DNA of 38,960 nt from an uncultured Bacteroidota bacterium (GCA_903831935.1 CAIKZP010000123.1:1-38960); one strand, 5' to 3'; counted from the stretch's first letter, positions 25,764-34,653 are shown. Made by a program: numbers and translations. Notes: generated by a model not told the origin, from the sequence alone.

Positions 25764-26783
25764 TTGTTAGTACCAAGTGTTGCAATTGTTATTTTAAATT
25801 ATAATGGTAGAAAGCATTTAGAAAACTTTTTGCCTTCAGTGCTTGCGTCTACCTATGCTAATAAACGCATTATAGTTGCAGACAATGGCTCTACAGATAA
25901 TTCAATAGCATTTTTAAAAGACAATTTTAGTTCAATAGAAGTATTGCGCAATAGTACTAATGAAGGATTTGCTGGTGGCTATAACTGGGCCTTGAAAGGG
26001 CTAGAGTCAGACTATTATGTATTATTAAATTCCGATGTATCTGTTACACCAGGCTGGATAGAGCCAATTATTCGCTTGATGGAATCCGATAAAAACATTG
26101 CTGCATGTCAACCCAAATTATTGTCTTATTCAAATCCGCAATTATTTGAATATGCAGGTGCAGCAGGTGGTTGGATAGATGCTTTTGGTTATCCATTTTC
26201 TAGGGGAAGGGTGTTTGATGTTTGTGAATTAGATACCAACCAATACAATAACACCCAACAAATATTTTGGGCATCTGGGGCATCAATGTTTGTTCGCGCC
26301 AATATTTACGCAGAACTAGGCGGCTTAGATGCTAGTTTCTTTGCCCATCAAGAAGAAATTGACCTTTGTTGGAGAATGCAATTAGCAGGTTATACCATTT
26401 TTGCCTGTCCAGAATCGGTTGTGTACCATTTAGGAGCAGGAACTTTACCTAGGGGAGGAAGAAAGGTTTTCTTGAATTTCAGGAATAATTTAATCATGAT
26501 GTGCAAAAATCTTCCTTGGCAAGAAGCCATTTGGAAATTGCCAGTACGCTTTATTTTGGATGCAATTTCGGCATGGAAAGGATTGTTAACTGGCGATACT
26601 GCTTTTTTTACTGCTATTATGCGTGCACATTTCGCTTTATTTTATTGGATGGTACAAACTAGGCCTTCTCGTCAATATCCTCGCAAACCATTGTTAGAAC
26701 TAGGTGGCGTGTACCAAGGATCGGTGGTTTGGCAATATTTTATGAAGAAGAAAACTAGTTTTAAGGAAATAGTTGGAAAATAG
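25764..26783 (+). CDS. Family 2 glycosyltransferase (start uncertain)
   Basis: A GT-A transferase of the rhamnosyltransferase-like GT2 group, similar in organisation to the one at 14652: VAIVILNYNGRKHL, IVADNGSTDNS, GFAGGYNWAL, VLLNSDVSV (NSD in place of DXD), FWASGASMFVR and the acceptor motif FAHQEEIDLCWRMQ. The C-terminal part (about 250-320) is hydrophobic and basic, perhaps membrane-bound. An ATG at 25719 would add 15 residues (354 in all), but the family normally begins just before the first strand, which favours TTG 25764 (339 residues). The upstream TATTTTCG, one mismatch from the -7 element, also fits the later start. It is separate from the main glycan locus and apparently monocistronic. 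Confidence 0.85.
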   Translation: MLVPSVAIVILNYNGRKHLENFLPSVLASTYANKRIIVADNGSTDNSIAFLKDNFSSIEVLRNSTNEGFAGGYNWALKGLESDYYVLLNSDVSVTPGWIEPIIRLMESDKNIAACQPKLLSYSNPQLFEYAGAAGGWIDAFGYPFSRGRVFDVCELDTNQYNNTQQIFWASGASMFVRANIYAELGGLDASFFAHQEEIDLCWRMQLAGYTIFACPESVVYHLGAGTLPRGGRKVFLNFRNNLIMMCKNLPWQEAIWKLPVRFILDAISAWKGLLTGDTAFFTAIMRAHFALFYWMVQTRPSRQYPRKPLLELGGVYQGSVVWQYFMKKKTSFKEIVGK

Positions 26784-26807
26784 GTTTCATAATTTGCAGA
26801 TGAATCC

Positions 26808-26815
26808 TATTTTTG
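26808..26815 (+). promoter_or_regulatory. Bacteroidota -7 element before the small membrane protein gene
   Basis: TATTTTTG is an exact TAnnTTTG match, 17 bases before ATG 26833. A TTTG at 26793-26796 is closer than the usual spacing, so the -33 part is unclear. Confidence 0.5.
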
Positions 26816-26832
26816 CAACGCAATAGAAAAAT

Positions 26833-27036
26833 ATGTCAAACGAAATTAACCACACTTCAGAAAAAGACTTCACCAAAAATTGGGTAAGTTCTTCTAGGTT
26901 TTTATTTTATTTACAAGTGTTTTGTATTCTGTCTTTTGTTTTAGGTGGATGTTACCGTATGTATCACCAAAGATATCCCGGAAAGCCAGACATTGAAATT
27001 CAGAGTAGTACAAAGTACACACCTGAATATAAGTAA
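26833..27036 (+). CDS. Small single-helix membrane protein, unknown function
   Basis: A 67-residue protein I do not recognise. It has a polar N-terminus of about 20 residues, one hydrophobic helix (FLFYLQVFCILSFVLGGCY, about 23-41) and a polar, basic C-terminus ending in EYK. The helix contains LGGC, which resembles a lipobox but is preceded by too long and too polar an N-terminus for a normal lipoprotein signal. The promoter-like element directly upstream and a clean ATG make it a real gene rather than a chance frame. It sits alone between a glycosyltransferase gene and the tRNA-Gly gene. Confidence 0.65.
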   Translation: MSNEINHTSEKDFTKNWVSSSRFLFYLQVFCILSFVLGGCYRMYHQRYPGKPDIEIQSSTKYTPEYK

Positions 27037-27051
27037 TTTTTGAAAAAAAAT

Positions 27052-27081
27052 TTTGTCAGGAACTTCAGAATGCTATTTTTG
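27052..27081 (+). promoter_or_regulatory. Promoter of the tRNA-Gly/tRNA-Leu unit
   Basis: TTTG (27052-27055), 18 bases, then TATTTTTG (27074-27081): both boxes of the Bacteroidota primary-sigma promoter with ideal spacing. RNA would start about 27088, some 30 bases before the mature tRNA-Gly. Confidence 0.7.
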
Positions 27082-27117
27082 CACTCCTAATTTAGTTCTT
27101 TACAACAATATACAACC

Positions 27118-27193
<76 letters not shown>

Positions 27194-27230
27194 AGTCCCG
27201 TCCCGCATAGGCGGATCGGGCTTTTTTTTT
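27194..27230 (+). terminator. GC-rich hairpin terminator between two tRNA genes
   Basis: AGTCCCGTCCCGC (27195-27207) pairs imperfectly with GCGGATCGGGCT (27211-27222) over an ATAG loop (a bulged T and a 2x2 internal loop) and runs into a string of nine T. The stem is far more GC-rich than its surroundings. Confidence 0.75.
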
Positions 27231-27236
27231 GAGAAC

Positions 27237-27322
27237 GCCCTGGTGGTGGAACTGGTAGACACGCAGGACTTAAAATCCTGTCTTCAGCAACGGAGGTGCG
27301 GGTCCGATTCCCGCCTGGGGCA
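27237..27322 (+). tRNA. tRNA-Leu (TAA)
   Basis: An 86-base class II tRNA: acceptor GCCCTGG/CTGGGGC with wobble pairs, anticodon arm CAGGA CTTAAAA TCCTG with anticodon TAA, a long variable arm (27281-27297), T arm GCGGG TCCGATT CCCGC, discriminator A. CCA is not encoded. Confidence 0.94.
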
Positions 27323-27331
27323 CGAATCGAC

Positions 27332-27364
27332 AAAAACCTTAAGTGAATAGCTTAAGGTTTTTTT
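27332..27364 (+). terminator. Rho-independent terminator after tRNA-Leu
   Basis: AAAAACCTTAAG (27332-27343) is exactly complementary to CTTAAGGTTTTT (27351-27362) with a seven-base loop; the T run continues to 27364. Confidence 0.85.
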
Positions 27365-27408
27365 GTGCCTATTATTTTTTGGTAGATGAAATAAAAAAGG
27401 GAAGTAGA

Positions 27409-28233
27409 CTATTCGTATTGATAAGCAATTTTACCAAGTATTTTATTCTCTTGATCGTAACAGGTTTCCATTAATTTTAATCCCTTGTTATTGTAACTGT
27501 ATTTCCAAACAATATATTTTCCTCCTGTAGATACTTGTGTCATTTGTTGGATCCTTGCATTACTATCATATTCATACACATAAATAGGAACTAATTTTTT
27601 GGCTCTTGTATTGTATTGTACAATATCAGTTAACTGGTTGGCAGCATTATAATAGTAATAATAAGTGTCTATTTCTTTTTGCTTTTTTTTCCAGTGTTCT
27701 TCAACTACATTTCCTTTTTCATCCAATACCAATAAGGCTTCGGTGGTATCGGCATTGTTTTTAATTTTTAATACACTCAACAATTGGCCGTTAGCCATGT
27801 ATTTCCACTCTCTTGTTTCGTTCGACTTATATTTTACACTGGTATCTCCAGAATTTAAAATGAGTTGTTTTAATTGTCCTTTTTCATTGTATGCATATTC
27901 CATTTTATTGTCAATGCCATTACTAAAGGATTGTGTTTTTTTCAATTTGCCAAGTTCAAAAAAACTGGTTACTTGGTTTTTCTTTCCAGTAATTGTACTT
28001 GAAATGGTTACGAGTTTTTTTCCGTCGATGCTTAAAGTTTGTTCTAATGAAAATCCTTCAGTTGGCGTATTGTCTTGTTCAAAACTTGTGGCAACAATTT
28101 TCTTTACTTTATTAGCACGTAAAGCCTGGTAATTCTGGTTGCTTTGCTGTGTGGCAATTATATCATTAAAATAGTATTGCCCATAACCTACACCACTAAA
28201 TAAAACGGCTAACAGCACCAATAAAACTTTCAT
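27409..28233 (-). CDS. Secreted protein with YD/RHS-like repeats, unknown function
   Basis: About 274 residues from ATG 28233. The N-terminus MKVLLVLLAVLFSGVGYGQ is a standard signal peptide with cleavage probably after GYG, so the protein is exported to the periplasm or beyond. The mature part is beta-rich with loosely repeated units of the form Y-x-Y/D-x-x-G/N: YAYNEKGQLKQL, YYYYNAANQLTDI, YEYDSNARIQQM and YSYNNKGLKLMET, resembling single-strand RHS/YD or MORN-like repeats. No enzyme motif is seen. The upstream in-frame ATG 28242 would start almost at the predicted transcription start (promoter 28281-28250), so I prefer 28233. It diverges from mazG. Confidence 0.75.
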   Translation of the reverse strand: MKVLLVLLAVLFSGVGYGQYYFNDIIATQQSNQNYQALRANKVKKIVATSFEQDNTPTEGFSLEQTLSIDGKKLVTISSTITGKKNQVTSFFELGKLKKTQSFSNGIDNKMEYAYNEKGQLKQLILNSGDTSVKYKSNETREWKYMANGQLLSVLKIKNNADTTEALLVLDEKGNVVEEHWKKKQKEIDTYYYYYNAANQLTDIVQYNTRAKKLVPIYVYEYDSNARIQQMTQVSTGGKYIVWKYSYNNKGLKLMETCYDQENKILGKIAYQYE

Positions 28234-28249
28234 ACTTCTCATTTGGTAT

Positions 28250-28281
28250 CAAATGTACAGGTAGCTGAAACAAAATTCAAA
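28250..28281 (-). promoter_or_regulatory. Promoter of the secreted YD-like protein gene
   Basis: On the minus strand TTTG (28281-28278), 20 bases, then TACATTTG (28257-28250), both exact Bacteroidota elements. The implied start near 28243 leaves about 10 bases before ATG 28233. Confidence 0.6.
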
Positions 28282-28368
28282 TTATGCGGTATTTAAAATT
28301 GTGGCCTAAAGCCTAGAGTTCTGTATTTTTAGTGGAACGTTAACAGCAAAAACGTATTAAAACTTTAT

Positions 28369-29145
28369 ATGGAACCAGTAGCCAACAGTTTTTTAGCCTT
28401 AGTAAAAATAATGGATGAGTTAAGGGCGCAATGTCCTTGGGATAAAAAGCAAACCATCCATACACTTAGGCCTTTAACCATAGAGGAAACCTACGAGTTG
28501 GCAGATGCCATTACAGACAACGACTGGAAAGGAGTGAAAGAAGAATTAGGCGATTTATTATTGCACTTGCTTTTCTATGCAAAAATTGGGTCCGAAGAAA
28601 ATAAATTCACCTTACAAGAAGTGATTGAAGGCATTAGCGCCAAGTTAATTCATCGACATCCACATATTTATAGCGATGTAAAAGTGGCTGATGAAGAAGA
28701 AGTAAAACGTAATTGGGAAAAATTAAAAATAAAAGAAGGTAAAACATCTGTGCTAGGAGGGGTGCCTCCATCGTTACCTGCTATTGTAAAAGCCACCAGA
28801 ATTCAAGAAAAAGCAAAGCAGGTAGGTTTTGAATGGGATAATAAAGAAGATGTTTGGGCCAAGGTTAAAGAAGAAATGGATGAGTTGCAAGAAGCGATTC
28901 AAACAAAACAACAAGCAGATATAGAAGAAGAATTTGGAGATGTTTTATTCAGTTTGGCAAATTATGCACGGTTTTTGCAAGTAGATGCAGAAGGTGCTTT
29001 GGAAAAAACGAATAAAAAGTTCATTCGCCGTTTTCAAGAGATGGAAAAAATTGCCATTGCAGCAGGAAAGTCATTGTCTGAAATGACTTTATTAGAAATG
29101 GATAGTATTTGGAATGAGGTTAAACAAAAAATGAAACAAAATTGA
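28369..29145 (+). CDS. mazG: Nucleoside triphosphate pyrophosphohydrolase
   Basis: A 258-residue, two-domain all-alpha NTP pyrophosphohydrolase that removes non-canonical or excess NTPs. The N-terminal QCPWDKKQTIHTLRP is the MazG signature. Metal-binding acidic helices appear twice: EETYELADAI with KEELGDLLLHLLF in domain 1, and VKEEMDELQEAI with EEFGDVLFSLANYAR in domain 2; the latter is the domain that carries catalysis in E. coli MazG. No toxin-antitoxin partner is nearby. Its stop codon overlaps the TTG start of the histidine kinase gene (TTGA), so the two are expected to be co-translated. Confidence 0.93.
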   Translation: MEPVANSFLALVKIMDELRAQCPWDKKQTIHTLRPLTIEETYELADAITDNDWKGVKEELGDLLLHLLFYAKIGSEENKFTLQEVIEGISAKLIHRHPHIYSDVKVADEEEVKRNWEKLKIKEGKTSVLGGVPPSLPAIVKATRIQEKAKQVGFEWDNKEDVWAKVKEEMDELQEAIQTKQQADIEEEFGDVLFSLANYARFLQVDAEGALEKTNKKFIRRFQEMEKIAIAAGKSLSEMTLLEMDSIWNEVKQKMKQN

Positions 29146-32100
29146 TAGCAACACTTAAAAGAAGTATTTACAAACACGGCTACTTGATTATCACAGCAGC
29201 CTGGTTGTATACGCTATCTTTTATTTTTATTAATTATTGGAGTTACAATGCCTCGCCACAAAAAGTAAAAGCAAACCTCGAGCAAAAGCTTTCGGTTAAT
29301 GAAAAAAAAATCGAGTCTTATTTTGCAGATACTGCTTTGTTGAAAAACCTATTGCAAGATTCATTAACAGGCACTAAGAAAAAAATAATATCAGATGGGT
29401 TTGGGTTCTTTGTTTATGAGTCAGTTCCTAGCAATAACAATCAACTAGTTTTTTGGAATAACAATACTTCCAATATTGGGTTTAATGAATTGAACCAGCC
29501 TGATGGCGCCTATTTTGTGAATCACCAAAATGGGGCATTTGAATACCTTATTCGTAGGGTGATAATTGAAAAAAAATTACTCAAATTGGTGGCTTTAATT
29601 CCTATAAGATGGAGTTATTTTATTGAGAATAAATACTTGCAGTCTAGTTTTGATGGTTTTCCAGAACTCAATAAACAATATGAAATAAGTGTTGATAGTA
29701 GCGCATTGCCTGTTTTTAATAGTACAGGCATTGAACTGTTTAAAATTAAATTAAAGGAAGGAAAGTCTTTTATTGCTTATGATAGCATTACCATTTTTTT
29801 AAGAACACTTGCAATTATACTGTTGTTGTTTTTTTTACATGCAATTGCAGAAGAAATTGTACAGGCAAAAGGCTTTTCCAAAGGCTTTCTTGCCTTATTG
29901 GCAACGGTCATTTTGCTGAGAGCCCTTTCTTACCAATTTTCTATTCCGTTTGATTTTGCAAAAGTCCCTTTGTTTGACCCATCTATTTATGCGGCTAGTA
30001 GTATTCATCCATCACTAGGAGACCTTTTGGTGAATTCGGTATTGCTTTTTTGGTTGGTGAATTTCTATCAAAAAAACAACAGGCAATCATTGTATAATTA
30101 CTTATCAATAAAAATGCCAGAGCAATTTATTTATGGCTGCTCTATTTTTATTATAACAATTATTGGTTTATGGGAAGGCAATCTAATAACAAGTTTGGTA
30201 AAGGATTCAAAGATTTCTTTTGATAGTACCAATTTTTTTAGCCTAAGCATTTATACCGTTATTGCTTTTGTGGTGCTTTGCTTTTTGGTATTATTTTTCT
30301 ACTATATTTCTCAATTACTTTTAAAGCAATCCATTGTAAATAAACAGCCGGTTTTTCATCAACTAATTGTAGCTACACTTACTGGTTTTGTTTATTTTAT
30401 TCTATTTGTAAAAGCAAACGATACGGTGCTGAATATGGTTATTTTGGCCTGGATACTATTGTATATATTCATTTTAAATGTTCGTAAAAAAGACATTCAG
30501 GTACCTTTAACGCAGTCTGCTTTTTTTATATTTTGGGTATTGTATTTTGCCATGTCGATTGCAACAATTGTAATGTATGAAAACACAATTGTAGAACAAG
30601 CACAGCGAAAAAAGATAGCTGAAAAACTGGCACTACAAACAGATCCTTCTGGCGAAAACCTATTAAATATTGCTGCAGCAAATATTGATGATGCATTTCT
30701 ATCAAATAACTATTATAGGTTTCAAATTGAGGCTTTAAATAAATATTTAAAAGACAGTTTAATTAACGAAAATTTTTCGGGGTATTTAAATAAGTACGAT
30801 ACCCGAATTTATACTTACGATTCTTTGTATAGGCCAATCTTTAATGAAGATGCTACTACTTACGCTTCCATAAAATCAATCATTTTAAATCAAGCCAAAC
30901 AAACCGTTATTGCAGGATTATTTAGCTTCGAAAATACGCAAGGAGGATTTAGTTTTTTATACCAAAAAGAAGTTAAAGAAGGCTCATTTATTAAAGGATA
31001 TTTATATGTGCTGATTAAATCTAAGCGCTATAAAAGTGAAGCATTGTATCCTGAGCTGTTTAATCAAACACAAGACCTGCCCTCCGATTTAAATACCAAT
31101 TATGCATATGCTGTTTATAGCAAAGGCAGGTTAATTAATCATTTTAATAATTATGATTTTCCTTCGCAATTAAATGAAGCAAAATTCCCTGGCTTTGAAA
31201 ATACATTTAAGCAAGTTGGTAATTTTAGTGAACTCTGGTATAATAGTGGGAATAGGAAATTGGTGCTAGTGGTTAAAAAAAGTAATTGGTTATTAGAATC
31301 CATTACTTTGTTTGCCTATTTATTTTGTTCATTTTTATTAATTATTTTTCTTTTCCAAGGAACAAGCTTTTTGCTTGCATCTAGGTTTAGATGGGCGCAG
31401 TTAAAACTGGCTTTTCGTTTTAATATTCGGTCGCAAATTCAAGCAACCATTTTATTTTTAAGTCTGTTTTCATTTATTGTAATAGGAATAGCAACCATTT
31501 CTTTTTTCATCCTTCGATTTAATAGAAATAACGAAGAGCGCTTGTCGAAGTCTATTCAAGTAATGGCCAATGAAATTGACACCCATGTAAAAATGCAATT
31601 TTCTACTACAGCTGCAACTGCTGTTTATCATATAACTGAAGTAGCAGATTTAGAAAAAAAGATTGCTGAAATTTCAGATTCACATAATGTTGATATAAAT
31701 TTTTATGATACAAAAGGTTCTTTACAAATTTCAACCCAACCATATATTTATAACAAGCATTTATTAAGCGAACAGATGCATCCCATTGCATTTTTTGAAT
31801 TGCACCACAATAAAAGCATTCGATTTATTCAATCAGAACAAGTAGGGCTTTTTACTTATTTAAGTATTTATGTGCCATTATTAGATGCCAAAGGGAACGC
31901 TTATGCTTATTTAAATATTCCTTATCTTAATTCGCACACCGAATTAACCCAAGAAATTTCTGGATTCTTAGCCACACTAATTAATTTAAATGCATTTATA
32001 TTTTTAATAGCAGGTGCAATAGCATTTTTACTTACCAATAGAATTACCAACTCATTTACACTGATTGCTGAAAAAATGCAACAACTTAATTTAAGTCAAA

Positions 32101-32882
32101 TTAATGAAGTAATTAGTTGGAATAGAAATGATGAAATAGGCGTTTTGGTTGCTGAGTACAATAAAATGGTAAATAAATTAGCCATCAGTGCAGCTGCACT
32201 AGCTCAAAGCGAGCGAGAAGGTGCCTGGCGCGAAATGGCTAGGCAAGTAGCACACGAAATAAAGAATCCACTAACACCAATGAAGTTGAGTATTCAATAT
32301 TTGCAGAAAGCCATTCAAGAAGATTCTGAAAATGTAAAACAGCTTTCACAGAAAATGGCAGAAACATTAATTGAGCAAATAGATCAGTTATCTAAAATAG
32401 CCGGAGATTTTTCGCAGTTTGCAAATATTGGTCAATCTAATTTTGAATTATTTGATATTAACGAGCTGTTGCGTTCTTTAGTTAATTTATACGAAGCCTA
32501 TCCTAATGTTACTATACTAACAGATTTAACAAATCAAGCAGTAATGATTCGGTCCGATAAACTGCAAATCAACAGGCTATTTACTAATTTAATTAAAAAT
32601 GCAATTGAGGCGGGCGAAGCAAAACCAAATGCTGTAGTTATTAATATTAATGTTCAACTAGAAAAAACAGCAGTAATTATTGAAGTAATTGATAATGCCG
32701 GAGGAATCCCCACACAAATGGTGGAGCATATTTTTCAGCCAAACTTCACAACCAAATCTTCTGGTACTGGTTTGGGACTTGCTATTTGCAAAGGCATTGT
32801 TGAAAAAGCAAAAGGCAATATTTGGTTTGAAACAAAAGCAGGGGAGGGAACCCAATTTAATATCAAGTTGCCCCTAGCTTAA
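29142..32882 (+). CDS. Large NtrY-like sensor histidine kinase
   Basis: A 1246-residue membrane kinase. Order: helix near residues 16-34, an extracytoplasmic part, a block of about seven helices (about 215-485), a second extracytoplasmic domain (about 490-720), two helices (about 725-790), a sensor segment, a helix before the HAMP domain (about 945-975), HAMP, then HisKA with VAHEIKNPLTPMKLS (phospho-acceptor His1038) and an ATPase domain with NLIKNAIEAG (N box), IDNAGGI (G1), FQPNFTTK (F) and SGTGLGLAI (G2). The VAHEIKNPLTPM box is typical of NtrY. The start is TTG, overlapping the mazG stop; no better start precedes the first helix. No response regulator gene is next to it, so the partner is unknown. 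It meets the PolX-like gene tail to tail in a shared TTAA. Confidence 0.9.
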   Translation: MIATLKRSIYKHGYLIITAAWLYTLSFIFINYWSYNASPQKVKANLEQKLSVNEKKIESYFADTALLKNLLQDSLTGTKKKIISDGFGFFVYESVPSNNNQLVFWNNNTSNIGFNELNQPDGAYFVNHQNGAFEYLIRRVIIEKKLLKLVALIPIRWSYFIENKYLQSSFDGFPELNKQYEISVDSSALPVFNSTGIELFKIKLKEGKSFIAYDSITIFLRTLAIILLLFFLHAIAEEIVQAKGFSKGFLALLATVILLRALSYQFSIPFDFAKVPLFDPSIYAASSIHPSLGDLLVNSVLLFWLVNFYQKNNRQSLYNYLSIKMPEQFIYGCSIFIITIIGLWEGNLITSLVKDSKISFDSTNFFSLSIYTVIAFVVLCFLVLFFYYISQLLLKQSIVNKQPVFHQLIVATLTGFVYFILFVKANDTVLNMVILAWILLYIFILNVRKKDIQVPLTQSAFFIFWVLYFAMSIATIVMYENTIVEQAQRKKIAEKLALQTDPSGENLLNIAAANIDDAFLSNNYYRFQIEALNKYLKDSLINENFSGYLNKYDTRIYTYDSLYRPIFNEDATTYASIKSIILNQAKQTVIAGLFSFENTQGGFSFLYQKEVKEGSFIKGYLYVLIKSKRYKSEALYPELFNQTQDLPSDLNTNYAYAVYSKGRLINHFNNYDFPSQLNEAKFPGFENTFKQVGNFSELWYNSGNRKLVLVVKKSNWLLESITLFAYLFCSFLLIIFLFQGTSFLLASRFRWAQLKLAFRFNIRSQIQATILFLSLFSFIVIGIATISFFILRFNRNNEERLSKSIQVMANEIDTHVKMQFSTTAATAVYHITEVADLEKKIAEISDSHNVDINFYDTKGSLQISTQPYIYNKHLLSEQMHPIAFFELHHNKSIRFIQSEQVGLFTYLSIYVPLLDAKGNAYAYLNIPYLNSHTELTQEISGFLATLINLNAFIFLIAGAIAFLLTNRITNSFTLIAEKMQQLNLSQINEVISWNRNDEIGVLVAEYNKMVNKLAISAAALAQSEREGAWREMARQVAHEIKNPLTPMKLSIQYLQKAIQEDSENVKQLSQKMAETLIEQIDQLSKIAGDFSQFANIGQSNFELFDINELLRSLVNLYEAYPNVTILTDLTNQAVMIRSDKLQINRLFTNLIKNAIEAGEAKPNAVVININVQLEKTAVIIEVIDNAGGIPTQMVEHIFQPNFTTKSSGTGLGLAICKGIVEKAKGNIWFETKAGEGTQFNIKLPLA

Positions 32883-34555
32883 GATCTTTTTTGGTGTTGC
32901 TCCAATAAAAAACGCTCAAATTCTATGAGTGAATAACTACTTAAATTTTTATTAGCGGTCAATCCTGCTTTCTGCGCAACCAATACGCCGTATTTGCAAT
33001 CTGAATAGCCTTCTATGGAGTGGGCGTCGGGATTAATTGAAATGATAGCGCCTTTGTTTAAAGCCCGTTCAATCCATCTCCAATCAATATCTAACCTTCT
33101 TGGGTGGGCGTTCAGTTCTATTACCACATCATTTGCTACACAGGCATCAATAATTTTTGCATGATCAACCGGGTAACCGTTACGGCTTAACAATAATCTA
33201 CCAGTTAAATGACCAAGAATAGATGTAAATGGATTTTCAATAGCGTTTAGGAGCCGCATCATTGCTTTTTCTTCGGTCATTTTTAAATTTGAGTGTACCG
33301 AGGCTATTACCAAATCGAAACTACTAAGTACTTCATCGCTATAGTCTAAGCTTCCGTCATTTAAAATATCAGACTCAATACTTTTAAAAATTCTGAATGG
33401 CGCTAATTGTTTGTTTAGCGCATCAATTTGTTCTTGCTGTGCAAAAATGCGAGCTTCTTTTAATCCATTTGCATAAAATGCAGATTGAGAGTGGTCGCTA
33501 ATAACTAAATATTCAAGGCCTTGTTCTATTGCCGCTTTAGCCATTGCTTCTATAGTAGTAGCTCCATCACTCCAATTACTATGACTATGTATGATTCCTT
33601 TTATATCGCTTGTTTGAATGCAAGGTTTTAGGGTTGCATTTTTTGCAAGCGTTAAAATTTCTTTTGTTTCGCGTTGATATGCGGGAACAAAAGCAAAACC
33701 AAATGATTCAAAAATGTCTTCTTCTGATTGGTATTCTTTTTGATTGTTCCAGTTGGTTAGTGTTTTCCATTCTTGTAAAAACGCTTCGCTTGAACTTGTT
33801 TCAAATAGTGTTGAAATAAATAATTCAGGGCTAGAAATATGAAAAATTAGCTCAATTTGTTCGGGTCCTTTACACGAAAAAATATTTTCAAAAATATTTT
33901 CAAAAACGAAGTTTTGGGCACCCAAAAAGGCCATTATTTCGTTTTTCGGGGTAGTAGTGACCCAACTTAGCTGGCAAATCACATCGGCCTGTTGCTTGAA
34001 ATTTCCAGTGATTGAAAACAAATAATTGGGAAATATATTTTGTAAACTAGTAGTTAGTTGGGTTGCATAAGATTCAATTTGTTGGTACAAAAAACTACCT
34101 TGACTACCCATGTAAAATTCAATTGCCTCCTTAATATTTTGCTGAGACTTTGCACCAAAACCTTTGTATAGGGTTAGCCTATTTTCACTGCAAGCGTATA
34201 ATAATTCTCCAATTGTTTCTATTTCTAATTCTTTCCAAATGGTAGCAATTTTTTTTGGACCGATGCCTTTTATACTAAGCATCGTTAATATTCCTTCTGG
34301 AGTTTTTTGAAGGTATTCTTGTAACAGTGCAAGCGTGCCTGTTTGTAATTGTTCAATAATTCTTTTTCCAATTGCTTCGCCTATACCATTGATGCTATTT
34401 ATTTTTTCTGGCGCCATTTCTGCCAATTGCATTGGAAGCTTTTCTATTGTGAAAGCCGCGCTAGTATAGGATTTGGCCTTAAAGCTATTGTCGCCATGTA
34501 TATCCATTAGTTTTCCAAGTAGCGAAAAATTATCGGCTATTTCATAATTATCCAT
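32879..34555 (-). CDS. PolX-like protein: HhH region, degenerate polymerase domain, intact PHP phosphoesterase
   Basis: A 558-residue protein with family X polymerase layout: an N-terminal 8-kDa-like domain with helix-hairpin-helix motifs (INGIGEAIGKRI at 54-66, IKGIGPKKI at 95-103), a palm region (about 165-260) and a C-terminal PHP domain (about 318-558). The PHP metal ligands are complete: His323, His325 and Asp330, His355, Glu394, His421, His484, Asp510, His512. In contrast, the nucleotidyl-transfer motif (GS-x-RR...GDxD in active enzymes) reads TGNFKQQADVICQLS here, without either Asp, and the later palm Asp is a Glu or absent. I infer a PHP nuclease or phosphoesterase acting on gapped or damaged DNA that has lost polymerase activity. 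It overlaps the kinase gene by 4 bases at the 3' end. Confidence 0.85.
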   Translation of the reverse strand: MDNYEIADNFSLLGKLMDIHGDNSFKAKSYTSAAFTIEKLPMQLAEMAPEKINSINGIGEAIGKRIIEQLQTGTLALLQEYLQKTPEGILTMLSIKGIGPKKIATIWKELEIETIGELLYACSENRLTLYKGFGAKSQQNIKEAIEFYMGSQGSFLYQQIESYATQLTTSLQNIFPNYLFSITGNFKQQADVICQLSWVTTTPKNEIMAFLGAQNFVFENIFENIFSCKGPEQIELIFHISSPELFISTLFETSSSEAFLQEWKTLTNWNNQKEYQSEEDIFESFGFAFVPAYQRETKEILTLAKNATLKPCIQTSDIKGIIHSHSNWSDGATTIEAMAKAAIEQGLEYLVISDHSQSAFYANGLKEARIFAQQEQIDALNKQLAPFRIFKSIESDILNDGSLDYSDEVLSSFDLVIASVHSNLKMTEEKAMMRLLNAIENPFTSILGHLTGRLLLSRNGYPVDHAKIIDACVANDVVIELNAHPRRLDIDWRWIERALNKGAIISINPDAHSIEGYSDCKYGVLVAQKAGLTANKNLSSYSLIEFERFLLEQHQKRS

Positions 34556-34597
34556 AGAAAAAAATTAGTAAGTATTTGGCGAAGGTAGAAAATAAAA

Positions 34598-34623
34598 AAG
34601 TCTCAGGTAAAAACCTGAGACTT
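34598..34623 (-). terminator. Terminator of the KAP-repeat gene
   Basis: AAGTCTCAGG and CCTGAGACTT form a perfect 10-bp stem with a six-base loop. On the minus strand it is followed by TTTTATT, 31 bases after the stop of the histone-like gene. Confidence 0.85.
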
Positions 34624-34653
34624 AAACTATTTGTGCTAAAAATAATGGTTAAA

